A stretch of DNA of 64,000 bases from JBAXQQ01 sp037131695 (GTDB taxonomy: Bacteria; Armatimonadota; Hebobacteria; CAIYQO01): contig CAZWZF010000015.1 of NCBI GenBank assembly GCA_964638715.1, forward strand, positions 1 to 64,000, read 5' to 3'. How positions within the stretch are numbered: the stretch's first letter is position 1; the number at the start of each line of letters is the position of its first letter. Positions 35,157 through 43,315 of this stretch are shown one piece after another. A program made the translations under genes and the position numbers. The notes beneath the pieces were generated by a model. The model made no database searches. It saw only the letters and a list, made by a program, of their open reading frames with translations, and was not told the origin of the DNA.

Positions 35157-35678
35157 ATGAATTTATTAAATATGCAGATTGAAACTGAACGATTGTTGTT
35201 AATCCCAATTAACAGTGATTACGCTGAAGATATTTTTATAAATTTCACATCTGAAATTACTACGTATATGTTTCCAAGACCTGCAACAGAAATTTGTGAA
35301 ACATTGAATTTTATAAAAACGTCTGTCAATGGTTTGGAAAACGGTACAAACTTGCAACTGGTAATACTTCATAAAGACTCAAAAGAATTTATCGGTTGTG
35401 CCGGTTTACATAACATTGGCAATCTCGACCCAGAACTTGGCATCTGGATAAAAAAGTCAAATCATAGCAATGGATATGGATTAGAAGCTGTTACTGCAAT
35501 AATCAATTGGGCACGAGTAAATATTGATTTTGAATACTTGCGATATCCGGTGGATAAAAGAAACTATGCAAGCAGAAGAATACCGGAAAGAAATGGTGGA
35601 ATTATTAAAAGAGAATATAAAAATATCAATCAAACTGGTTTTGAATTGGATGAAGTTGAGTATTGGATTTATAAATAA
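35157..35678 (+). CDS. GNAT-family N-acetyltransferase (RimJ/RimL-like)
   Basis: A 173-residue protein with the RimJ/L pattern: IETERLLLIPINSDYAEDIF, EFIGCAGLHNIG, PELGIWIKKSNHSNGYGLEAV (acetyl-CoA loop, here S-N-G-Y-G where Q/R-x-x-G-x-G/A is usual) and the NYASRRIPERNGG region before the last strands. It transfers acetyl from acetyl-CoA to an amine. The segment just after the P-loop is shorter than in most relatives. AGGAG lies 7 nt upstream. The base composition is very AT-rich (35161-35220 has 16 G/C in 60). Confidence 0.8.
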   Translation: MNLLNMQIETERLLLIPINSDYAEDIFINFTSEITTYMFPRPATEICETLNFIKTSVNGLENGTNLQLVILHKDSKEFIGCAGLHNIGNLDPELGIWIKKSNHSNGYGLEAVTAIINWARVNIDFEYLRYPVDKRNYASRRIPERNGGIIKREYKNINQTGFELDEVEYWIYK

Positions 35679-35751
35679 ATACCTGAATTATGCTACCAGT
35701 GATTGCTGAAAAAGTTTAATAACGAAGCTAAAAATATGAAGGAGACATTTC

Positions 35752-36339
35752 ATGAATGATATAGTTAAAACTCTTCAATTTATGGTTGAAATTGAAAAGT
35801 TGAAGGATGTTTATCGAAAAAGCAAACCGATTGGGTTGGATCGCTACGAAAATTCAGCAGAACATAGTTGGCATGCCTGCATATCTGCATTGGCGTTACG
35901 AGAACATGCCAATGAAAAAGTTGATATTGATAAGGTAATTAAAATGTTGCTGGTTCATGACTTGGGAGAAATAGATGCCGGCGATACTATTGTTTATAAC
36001 AGTAATACCCCGGAAATAAAAGCGAAAGAAATTACAGGTGCCAGAAGAGTATTCAGTATATTGCCTGACGAGTTACGGGATGAGTTCATGGAATTATGGA
36101 ATGAATTTGAATACGGCGAAAATATTGATGCAGAATACGCAAGAGCAATTGACCGAATACCACCAATTCTTCAAAACCTGCATAGCAATGGTCATACATG
36201 GAGAAAACATAATATCTCAGAAGATAGAATACTTGCGTTGAACAGCAAAATAAAAAACGGCAGCCAGGCATTATGGGATTGTATTGAAAGTGAATTAAAA
36301 GAGGCTTTCAGTAAAGGTTTGCTTTTAGATAAAGAATAA
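35752..36339 (+). CDS. HD-domain hydrolase (YfbR/5'-deoxynucleotidase-like)
   Basis: A 195-residue HD_3-type phosphohydrolase. Metal ligands are seen in NSAEHSWHAC (H), LLVHDLGEIDAGDT (HD) and the later D in YARAIDRIPPILQNL. This matches YfbR/HDDC2-type enzymes that dephosphorylate deoxynucleoside monophosphates. AGGAG lies 8 nt before the ATG. It is the third gene of an AT-rich trio (VOC, GNAT, HD) that may have been acquired together. Confidence 0.85.
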   Translation: MNDIVKTLQFMVEIEKLKDVYRKSKPIGLDRYENSAEHSWHACISALALREHANEKVDIDKVIKMLLVHDLGEIDAGDTIVYNSNTPEIKAKEITGARRVFSILPDELRDEFMELWNEFEYGENIDAEYARAIDRIPPILQNLHSNGHTWRKHNISEDRILALNSKIKNGSQALWDCIESELKEAFSKGLLLDKE

Positions 36340-36349
36340 TTATTTGTGA

Positions 36350-36520
36350 AAAGTTTTTGGATTACAATGTAAAACTCACTAATTTTACAAAGTTTTTGGA
36401 TTCCAATGTATAAAACTTGTTGTTTTTATAAAGTTTTTGGATTCCAATGTATAAAACTCTCTAATTTTACAAAGTTTTTGGATTTGAATGCAAAAACTTT
36501 TACTTTCAAAAAGTTGTTTA
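36350..36520. repeat. Tandem array of four hairpin-forming 39-41-bp units
   Basis: Units begin at 36350, 36389, 36430 and 36471, with a partial fifth at 36510. Each starts AAAGTTTTTGGATT-(C/A)-CAATG. Within the middle units TTGGA-T-TCCAA and the outer AGTTTT/AAAACT pairs can form nested hairpins. The array occupies half of the 344-bp gap between the HD gene and the SpoIIE-type phosphatase gene. It could be a transcription stop, a protein-binding array or a decayed repeat; function unknown. Confidence 0.75.
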
Positions 36521-36683
36521 ATATCATTTTGTATAGACAATAGCAACTGTTATTAGCTGAAATGATGCAATAGAACTTGGATATAAGAAAATTTAGTAAA
36601 AATTTTCCTATATCCACTTTTAACAAAAATTAAACATCAATTTGGTTAACAAAATAAGAAATTTGTAGTATTATAACTATGTA

Positions 36684-38006
36684 ATGACTGATAATAACGC
36701 GGGCAACCGTGGGAAAACTGCAATACAAGTACGAGATGAAGCCGAATTAGTCTCTGCCATATTTCGTTTGGCCTTCATCTTTCTGGTTATTTTAACGCCG
36801 GTTAATCCAGATGGATTGGTGTGGTTTAATAATGCCAAACTGTTTTCAATTGGTCTTGCCGCAGTATACAACATTCTGGTAGTCATTCAACAATTCACTA
36901 CTCTTAAATTGCGATGGCAGCAGCATTTCACCATGCTGGTCGATTATGCACTTGCTTCGCTATGGGTTTATTTAACTTTAACGATAAACAATGGCTTTTT
37001 CGCTACACCTTTATTCGCAATTTACTACCTGTTGATAATAAATTCCGCCATGACATTTGGCATCCTTGGGGCGATAGTCGGGGCAGCTTTCGCGTCAACG
37101 GGTTATATTGTCGCATTTGTCAGTATAGCCGGAATTCAGCCATTTGATTTAATTTCGCTATTATTCAATAACATAATTTACCTGTTTCTCACCGCGATTT
37201 TATGCGGTTACCTGGTAGATTCGCATCGGCGCGAACGCGATAAACACGCGTTATCTCAGGTTGTATTGGCGAAGCTGAAGAATAAATCCCAGGCAACAGA
37301 AGAGATGTACCAGTTGCTGACCCCGGTAGACATGCCAAAGATAAAGAATCTTGATATCGCGTCGCGCTGGGTTCCGTCACATGGTTTTGGCGGCGATTTT
37401 TATGACATCATTCAGGTGTCAGACAGCAAAGTCTTCGCCGTTATTGCCGATATCAGCGGTAAAGAAGCGTTGAAGTTTCCATTATTTAAAGCAGCATTTT
37501 TATCTGCCGCACATTTTGAAGATGACCCTATTGTAATAATGGAGAAAACCAACAAAATTCTATATGAATTTTTGCAGCCGGAGATGTTTATAGCCGCTGT
37601 GGTGCTTACGATAGACCTGGATGAAGGAATAATGAAAGTTGTTAATGCCGGTCTGGATTTGCCGGTGCTGGTGAGAAAAAATGGCGACATGGAGCGTTTG
37701 GAAAATGGCGGCATGATAATCGGCGTTGATAAATCATCCAAATATACCTGCGACGAAATTGTATTGAATTACGGCGACACTATTTGCGTGTTTACCGACG
37801 GCATCACCGAGGCGCGAAACCATGAAAAACAGGAGTTTGGCGACCACACAATCGCATCTATAGTGGTATCCGGGGTGCGGATTGATTTATCCGCAAATGA
37901 AATAGTAGAGAATATCTTTCAACGGGTATTGGCACACACCCACAAGGCCCCGCGCCGTGACGACATGACGATGATGATGATTAAATATATACCGGAAGCG
38001 AAATAG
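36684..38006 (+). CDS. Membrane PP2C/SpoIIE-type serine phosphatase (RsbU-like)
   Basis: A 440-residue protein. Residues 1-165 contain about six hydrophobic helices; a linker helix (168-200) leads to a SpoIIE/PP2C domain (about 205-440) with FGGDFYDIIQ, VFAVIADISGKE, the long NAGLDLPVLV segment, DTICVFTDGITEARN and the terminal RRDDMTMMMIKY. The metal-binding Asp residues are in place. It should dephosphorylate an anti-sigma-factor antagonist in a partner-switching cascade, with the membrane part sensing a signal. No partner gene is nearby. The ATG has no Shine-Dalgarno and a TATAAC box lies 6 bp upstream, so a leaderless mRNA is possible. Confidence 0.85.
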   Translation: MTDNNAGNRGKTAIQVRDEAELVSAIFRLAFIFLVILTPVNPDGLVWFNNAKLFSIGLAAVYNILVVIQQFTTLKLRWQQHFTMLVDYALASLWVYLTLTINNGFFATPLFAIYYLLIINSAMTFGILGAIVGAAFASTGYIVAFVSIAGIQPFDLISLLFNNIIYLFLTAILCGYLVDSHRRERDKHALSQVVLAKLKNKSQATEEMYQLLTPVDMPKIKNLDIASRWVPSHGFGGDFYDIIQVSDSKVFAVIADISGKEALKFPLFKAAFLSAAHFEDDPIVIMEKTNKILYEFLQPEMFIAAVVLTIDLDEGIMKVVNAGLDLPVLVRKNGDMERLENGGMIIGVDKSSKYTCDEIVLNYGDTICVFTDGITEARNHEKQEFGDHTIASIVVSGVRIDLSANEIVENIFQRVLAHTHKAPRRDDMTMMMIKYIPEAK

Positions 38007-38112
38007 AACGAAAGAACGGTGCTGCCGGGTACATGCAAAAATCCGGGAACCGCTTAAAATATTACAGGGATTAAATTTATCGGATTTAATTCTGTGCTGA
38101 GCATGCCGAAGT

Positions 38113-38217
38113 GCCAGTCCCCTACATTTGCCAATATTTTTACATAACTGGATAAAAATTTGTCAAAATTTAATGAAGGTAATTATAGAAAAAGTGCGGT
38201 AGGATAAGGGGACTGGC
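38113..38217. repeat. 11-bp inverted repeat GCCAGTCCCCT in a 399-bp gap
   Basis: GCCAGTCCCCT (38113-38123) and AGGGGACTGGC (38207-38217) bracket 83 bp. A further hairpin, GCTGCC-TGTCCCC-GGCAGG, lies near 38268-38286. The gap 38007-38405 holds no credible ORF. It may be a non-autonomous repeat or a structured RNA; evidence is limited to the arms. Confidence 0.5.
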
Positions 38218-38405
38218 TTGCATCATGAAAATTTAGCCTGTTTATAAAGATTAGCAGAACCATGATGCGCTGCCTGTCCCCGGCAGGTTAGCTTAACCAC
38301 CATTGTTGATAAAATTTAAAAATAAATTACTACGTAACCATTTCATTTTTCACAGTGTTAAATAATAATGTTAAAATATAACAGCAAAGGCGGAATAAAA
38401 TAGAT

Positions 38406-39476
38406 ATGAAAAAGATTGTTGGGTTATTTTTGTTATTAATGGTGTGGGTCAGCAGTTATGCTGCTACTTGGGGACCGGTGCAGGGCAGTGTTACAAGCAC
38501 ATCGATTGAGTTTTCCTGGCGTACTGACAATGGTGCTGAGTCGCTTACATTTGAGGGCAAAAAGTTTTCCGGTTCTCCCACTGGCAATTACCGCACCGTT
38601 AATCTGCGCGACCTGACACCGGACAGTGATTATTCATATAGCTTTAATTTTGGCGAAGATGTGGTGCGGGAATATAAATTCCATACAGCTCCGCTGGATA
38701 ACGACGCGTCATTCACTTTTGTTGCTTATGGCGACACCCGGACAAACTATGCAAAGCACACAGAGATTGCGGCGGCGATACTCACCCGCAACCCGCGATT
38801 TGTGATTAATAGCGGCGACCTGGTAGAAAATGGCGAAGACGCCGATATGTGGAAAAGATTTTTCCTTACTGCCCGGTCATTGATGGCGAACACGGTATAT
38901 CTGCCAGTGGTGGGCAACCATGAACATAATACCAGTTATTTCGCCGGAATATTCCCCTGGACCAAGGGAGTAGGCGAGGTTGGCGATGATGCATATTCGT
39001 TTATATATGGCGGAGTGCGCATGGTATTTTTAAACAGCACGAGAAATGTTGAAAAACAAGCGATTTGGCTGCAAAATTACTTGAAAGAAAGTGGCGAGGG
39101 GGTTAATTGGACAATTGTTACCTGTCATTACCCGCCTTATTCATCGGGACCGCATGGCAGTGATAAAAATGCGCAAAAATATTGGGTTCCGATATTTGAG
39201 AAATATAAAGTTGATGTGGTTTTTGCCGGTCATGACCATTTTTATGAAAGAAGCGAGAAAAATGGGGTACAATATATCATAACCGGCGGTGGCGGCGCTC
39301 CTTTGTATGACACAGAAGTAACAAAGAACCCGTATCGTATCTTTTCTGAAAAGACATATCATTACGTGGTTGTAGATGTAAAACCGGAAACCATGTCATT
39401 GAAGATGATGAAATTGAATGGCGAATCCGGTGATGAAGTACAACTGGAAAAGAATGACGTTAAACTGGAAAAATAA
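38406..39476 (+). CDS. Secreted purple-acid-phosphatase-like metallophosphoesterase
   Basis: A 356-residue exported enzyme: signal peptide (1-19), fibronectin-III-like domain (20-97; LRDLTPDSDYSYSFNFG), then a calcineurin-like phosphatase. Motifs are FVAYGDTRTN, FVINSGDLVENG, PVVGNHEH, VTCHYPPYSSG and VFAGHDHFYER, the full binuclear metal set. It removes phosphate from external phosphomonoesters. It is followed after 4 nt by the phosphodiester glycosidase gene, which gives a chemically sensible pair acting on phospho-sugars. Confidence 0.87.
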   Translation: MKKIVGLFLLLMVWVSSYAATWGPVQGSVTSTSIEFSWRTDNGAESLTFEGKKFSGSPTGNYRTVNLRDLTPDSDYSYSFNFGEDVVREYKFHTAPLDNDASFTFVAYGDTRTNYAKHTEIAAAILTRNPRFVINSGDLVENGEDADMWKRFFLTARSLMANTVYLPVVGNHEHNTSYFAGIFPWTKGVGEVGDDAYSFIYGGVRMVFLNSTRNVEKQAIWLQNYLKESGEGVNWTIVTCHYPPYSSGPHGSDKNAQKYWVPIFEKYKVDVVFAGHDHFYERSEKNGVQYIITGGGGAPLYDTEVTKNPYRIFSEKTYHYVVVDVKPETMSLKMMKLNGESGDEVQLEKNDVKLEK

Positions 39477-39480
39477 AAAG

Positions 39481-40995
39481 ATGAAAATAATCGCAGCAAT
39501 ATTCGCAGCAATATTAGTAATAACGGCATATTCAGTGGATTCTCCGCAACTTCGCTGGTCGGTGACCAGCGAAAAAGCGCGTATTGTTCTCGACGCGCCG
39601 GGTGGTGAATCCGCGCAATTTGAAGTAAAAAACGGCGGTAAGCAACTGGTAGTTCATGTGCCGTTGAATAAAGCCTTGCTTTACTCGATAACCCCGATAC
39701 CACCGCTTACCCCGGATGGTTTGCCGCCGGCGGTAGGTGAGGACGGGGCAGAAAAATATCTTCCACTGCCGCTTAATTTCTTCAAAGATGATGTGTTGTC
39801 CAACGCGATGGTAACTGTCGACGGGATAAACATGAACCTGGAATTGAACCTGTTGAAGACGCGGAAATATATTTTTCTTACCATGCCTGCTGACAAGGAC
39901 AAACCATTTCGCGCGGTGATTGATGTCTATAAAAACTTCAAAAATATTTCTGAATCCAGATTAACGCCGGGGATAACCTATACCCGTTATGAAACCCAGG
40001 ATGATACCGGTTATTTTTCCGCGCATATAATCACCGCAGACTTGACTGACAAACGCGTCGCGTTAAAGATAGTACCCGCGGTAGGAAAAGAAAATGTTGC
40101 TGATATGACAGTCCGGACGGGAGGTGTATGCGGGGTGAATGCCGGATATTTCATGGGTGAAGCAAAACCTGTCGGCCTGTTGAAATCAGCCGGGCAAATA
40201 TTATCCATGCCGTTGTGGAAACGCACCGCGCTGGGATTGACGGCGGATGGCGGTGTGAAATTTGGCAATCCCACCGGCGGATACACGGTAATTTTCCCGG
40301 ATAATGTTGAAATTGAAGCACTGGAGCATTTAGACGCGTCGATATTGCCGGTGCCGCCCAATGCCGAGGTTTATCCGGGAAAAATATATTCCACCGCACC
40401 GGCAGGCAATAATACTATCAGTGTGATAGTGAAAAACAACCTTATCACCACACTTCCCACAGCGCCGATTCCACTGCAGAATGACGAATATTGCGTTTTG
40501 CTGCGCGGGGTAATGGCAGACATGTGCCGCGACAAATTGAATGTAGGCGCGACGGTGAAGGTATTTGAAAAGATTGCCGATGATTGGCGCAATATTAACG
40601 ATGCCGTAGGTGCTGGCCCTCGCTTGCTGAATGCCGGAAATGTGGCAATTACCGCTGATATTGAAAAGTTCAAACCAGACATCGCGAAAGGATCTCCTTC
40701 CCGTACCGCTATAGGGATAACCGCAGATAATAAATTGATACTGGTATCGGTGGAAGCGCCAAAGGTATACGGCGGCGGCGCGACTCTTGACCAATTGGCA
40801 GCGTTCATGAAATCCCGCGGCGCAGTGGACGCGATGAATTTTGACGGCGGTGCCAGCACCACTATGGCGATAGGAAATAACGTAGTAAACCTGGAAGACA
40901 AGGCATGGCGGCGACCAGTGGCGAGTTCGCTGGTGATAACCGATGAACGCATGCTGGGGAAAATTGCCGCAACGAATACTGTGAAGGATAAGTAA
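39481..40995 (+). CDS. Exported phosphodiester glycosidase (NAGPA domain)
   Basis: A 504-residue protein. A signal peptide (MKIIAAIFAAILVITAYS) is followed by an N-terminal AMIN-like beta domain (to about 130) and a phosphodiester glycosidase domain (PF09992 type). Motifs are GVCGVNAGYFMG, RTALGLTADGGVKFG, AVGAGPRLLNAG, PSRTAIGITADNKLILV and the terminal DAMNFDGGASTTMAIG. The family uncovers mannose-6-phosphate in animals; bacterial members act on cell-surface glycan phosphodiesters. I chose ATG 39481 (4 nt after the upstream stop) because it starts the signal peptide. The downstream dGTPase gene overlaps by one base. Confidence 0.87.
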   Translation: MKIIAAIFAAILVITAYSVDSPQLRWSVTSEKARIVLDAPGGESAQFEVKNGGKQLVVHVPLNKALLYSITPIPPLTPDGLPPAVGEDGAEKYLPLPLNFFKDDVLSNAMVTVDGINMNLELNLLKTRKYIFLTMPADKDKPFRAVIDVYKNFKNISESRLTPGITYTRYETQDDTGYFSAHIITADLTDKRVALKIVPAVGKENVADMTVRTGGVCGVNAGYFMGEAKPVGLLKSAGQILSMPLWKRTALGLTADGGVKFGNPTGGYTVIFPDNVEIEALEHLDASILPVPPNAEVYPGKIYSTAPAGNNTISVIVKNNLITTLPTAPIPLQNDEYCVLLRGVMADMCRDKLNVGATVKVFEKIADDWRNINDAVGAGPRLLNAGNVAITADIEKFKPDIAKGSPSRTAIGITADNKLILVSVEAPKVYGGGATLDQLAAFMKSRGAVDAMNFDGGASTTMAIGNNVVNLEDKAWRRPVASSLVITDERMLGKIAATNTVKDK

Positions 40996-42068
40996 TGACG
41001 ATTGATTTCACCGGGTTATGTCCGCGGGAGATTAGCGAGAAAATAGAAGTTATGACATTGGCACCCCAGGCGGCGAAAAGCGCGCAAACTCGAGGGCGCT
41101 TGCGCTATTCCGAGCCATGTCCATATCGCACCGAATATCAGCGCGACCGTGATCGCATTCTGCATTGCAAGGCATTTCGCCGATTGGCTGATAAAACCCA
41201 GGTATTTATTCAATCCACTCGTACCGACCACATGCGTACTCGCCTGACCCACACGCTGGAGATGTGCCAGGTTGCGCGCACTATCGCCCGGGCATTGCGG
41301 CTCAACGAGGATTTGGTAGAGGCAATCGCGATGGGGCATGACCTGGGACACAGCCCATTCGGTCATTCGGGAGAAGCCGCTCTGAATAAAGTTTATCACG
41401 AATATGACCCGAAAGGACATTTTCATCACGCTGAACATGGTGTGCGAGTGGTAGATAAATTGGAACATGACGGTAAAGGCCTGAACCTGACCATGGAAGT
41501 GCGCGATGGCATATTGAAACACAGCAAAGGCGACGCCGACTGGGTGGGGAAAGGCGGTATGCTTACCCTGGAGGGGCAATTAGTTGCGCTATGCGACCGC
41601 ATTGCCTATTCCAGCCATGACATCGACGACGCGCTGAATCAGGGAATATTGACGCTGGATGAATTGCCGGATGATGTGCTGCAGGTATTGGGACTTACCC
41701 ACAGTACCCGGCTGACCGCTATGGTTGAAGATGTAATAGCGGCAAGCAGCGAATTAACCGCCATAAAAATGTCGCCGGACATGACGGTTATCACCAACAA
41801 ACTAAAAACCTTCATGTATGAAACCATTTACACCGTGCGGTCAATGCCCCTGGACTCGCGCCTGTTCATCAGTGACGCCATCCAAAGCCTTTTCCACCAC
41901 TTCATGGAATACCCGGAAAATATGCATTGCGACCCTGACCTGCCAGTACCTGCCCGCGCCCGGTTAGTCTGCGACCTGGTAGCCGGCATGACCGACAACT
42001 ACGCCGTAACCCAATTCGAAAAAATCTGTGAAATAAAAGGGTATTGCACGTTGTATAGAAAAGGGTAA
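40995..42068 (+). CDS. dgt: Deoxyguanosinetriphosphate triphosphohydrolase-like HD protein
   Basis: A 357-residue dNTPase. It has the family leader GRLRYSEPCPYRTEYQRDRDRILHCKAFRRL, quoted here by its key parts RTEYQRDRDRI and AFRRLADKTQVF, and the HD metal site: H86 in RLTHTLEMCQVA, H115-D116 in AMGHDLGHSPFGH, and D in ALCDRIAYSSHDIDDAL. It hydrolyses dNTPs to nucleosides and triphosphate. It is the third gene of a tight operon with two exported phosphoglycan enzymes (TAATG overlap), although its function is cytoplasmic. Length and motifs are complete. Confidence 0.9.
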   Translation: MTIDFTGLCPREISEKIEVMTLAPQAAKSAQTRGRLRYSEPCPYRTEYQRDRDRILHCKAFRRLADKTQVFIQSTRTDHMRTRLTHTLEMCQVARTIARALRLNEDLVEAIAMGHDLGHSPFGHSGEAALNKVYHEYDPKGHFHHAEHGVRVVDKLEHDGKGLNLTMEVRDGILKHSKGDADWVGKGGMLTLEGQLVALCDRIAYSSHDIDDALNQGILTLDELPDDVLQVLGLTHSTRLTAMVEDVIAASSELTAIKMSPDMTVITNKLKTFMYETIYTVRSMPLDSRLFISDAIQSLFHHFMEYPENMHCDPDLPVPARARLVCDLVAGMTDNYAVTQFEKICEIKGYCTLYRKG

Positions 42069-42069
42069 A

Positions 42070-42106
42070 AAATTGACAATTGACGATTGACAATTGACAA
42101 TTTTTC
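42070..42106. repeat. Heptamer repeat (ATTGACA)n with terminator-like ending
   Basis: Four copies of ATTGACA/ATTGACG and a final CAATTTTT follow the dGTPase stop directly. The CAATTG cores are self-complementary. It could be a slippage-born spacer or a weak terminator. Confidence 0.55.
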
Positions 42107-42134
42107 TATAAAAAGAAAGATATCTAATAAATGA

Positions 42135-42180
42135 AGTCACCGTTTGGAAAGGGGTGAAGCCTGGATATCCCGGCAGTGAC
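42135..42180 (-). repeat. MITE-like repeat remnant, copy C
   Basis: AGTCACCGTTTGGAA (42135-42149) is the inverted end sequence of the 47884-48009 element; CCCGG and GTGACC close the other side, giving a 46-bp mini-copy. It sits between the convergent dgt and GH29 genes. Confidence 0.65.
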
Positions 42181-42182
42181 CA

Positions 42183-43175
42183 TCATACATCCTCCATCAT
42201 CCTTGCAGCTTTTTTCAGATATTTTCTATGATAATCAGGAATCAGACCCTCTTTGTTTGGGCCAATATTCAGCAAAAAGTTTGCCCCATTTTCTCTTGCG
42301 GTGCGGTACCAGTTGAAGATTGTTTCTGCTGATGGGTGACTGTATGCGCTGCCTTCTATCCAGAACCAGTGCGGATTCAGGCTGGTGCAAAACTCAAATG
42401 GCAGGTATTCTTTGCTGTTATCCGGCAAGGTGAATATCGGGTCGATTACAGGTTTGCGTTCTTTTTCTTCATATATAAAGTCAAAATGTTCACTGGTGCG
42501 GATGTCTACCGGGTGGTAGCGCACCGTGCCGGGCCAGTCACTGCTGGAGTTTTTCACCACCAGGCAATCCGGTTGCAGTAAATGGATATGGTTGTATAAC
42601 TCTGTCCATTCCCAACGTTCGCCATGGTACAATCCACATTTCGGGTCATTTTCCCATTCCGGGTTGAATGCCCATTCCCGGGTGGGATGGTCTTTGTCCC
42701 AACCGCCATCAAACCATATCTCCAAAATATCGCCATATCGGGTAAGCAATTCTGTCATCTGGTTGCGCATATACAACGCGTATAATTTATCATCATTATA
42801 TTGCGGGTAATTACGATCCCACAATGAATAATACAATCCCACCTTTATGTCGACTTTACGAAACGCGTCCACAAACATCCCAACGATATCCGGCGAACCG
42901 GGAGAGTTCTTTATGCTATACTCGGTATATTCGCTGGGCCACAGGCAAAATCCGTCGTGATGCTTGGTAGTTAATACGGCATACCGCATTCCGGCTTCGA
43001 CGGCGACATCTGTCCATTGGGACGGGTTTAGTAATTTGGGATTGAAATTTTCAGCCGGGAATCTCCCGTCACCCCAACCACAATCGGTAAAAGTAGTCGG
43101 GCCGAAATGGATAAACATGCCATATCCAAGTTCCATCCAGGCTTTTTTTGCTGGTGAGGGAAGTATTGATGTCAT
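42183..43175 (-). CDS. GH29 alpha-L-fucosidase, catalytic domain only
   Basis: A 330-residue retaining fucosidase. GYGMFIHFGPTTFTDCGWGD, YAVLTTKHHDGFCLW (KHHDG 71-75) and ILEIWFDGGWDKDH (nucleophile D156) are diagnostic. It ends after the barrel (ANFLLNIGPNKEGLIPD) with no C-terminal beta domain and no signal peptide, so it is likely intracellular. AGGTGC lies 8 nt before the ATG. It is in a locus with a sulfatase and a second GH29, consistent with breakdown of sulfated fucose-containing glycans. Confidence 0.9.
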   Translation of the reverse strand: MTSILPSPAKKAWMELGYGMFIHFGPTTFTDCGWGDGRFPAENFNPKLLNPSQWTDVAVEAGMRYAVLTTKHHDGFCLWPSEYTEYSIKNSPGSPDIVGMFVDAFRKVDIKVGLYYSLWDRNYPQYNDDKLYALYMRNQMTELLTRYGDILEIWFDGGWDKDHPTREWAFNPEWENDPKCGLYHGERWEWTELYNHIHLLQPDCLVVKNSSSDWPGTVRYHPVDIRTSEHFDFIYEEKERKPVIDPIFTLPDNSKEYLPFEFCTSLNPHWFWIEGSAYSHPSAETIFNWYRTARENGANFLLNIGPNKEGLIPDYHRKYLKKAARMMEDV

Positions 43176-43315
43176 TTAAAAAGCACCTTATTTTCGTGTT
43201 GTCTGATAATAGATGTGTTTATGTCATGTGTCAATAACATACATGGTTATTTATTTAACCAGATACTATAATTTATCAGAAAAGTTCTCAATTCTCAATT
43301 TGTAATTTGCAATTT

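Noticed and set aside
36350..36520. Possible CRISPR array
   Set aside because: Only four units; the supposed spacers are 12-15 bp and partly conserved, and there are no cas genes.
40330..40952. Minus-strand frames of 150-190 codons
   Set aside because: They lie entirely opposite the phosphodiester glycosidase domain, whose motifs are clear.
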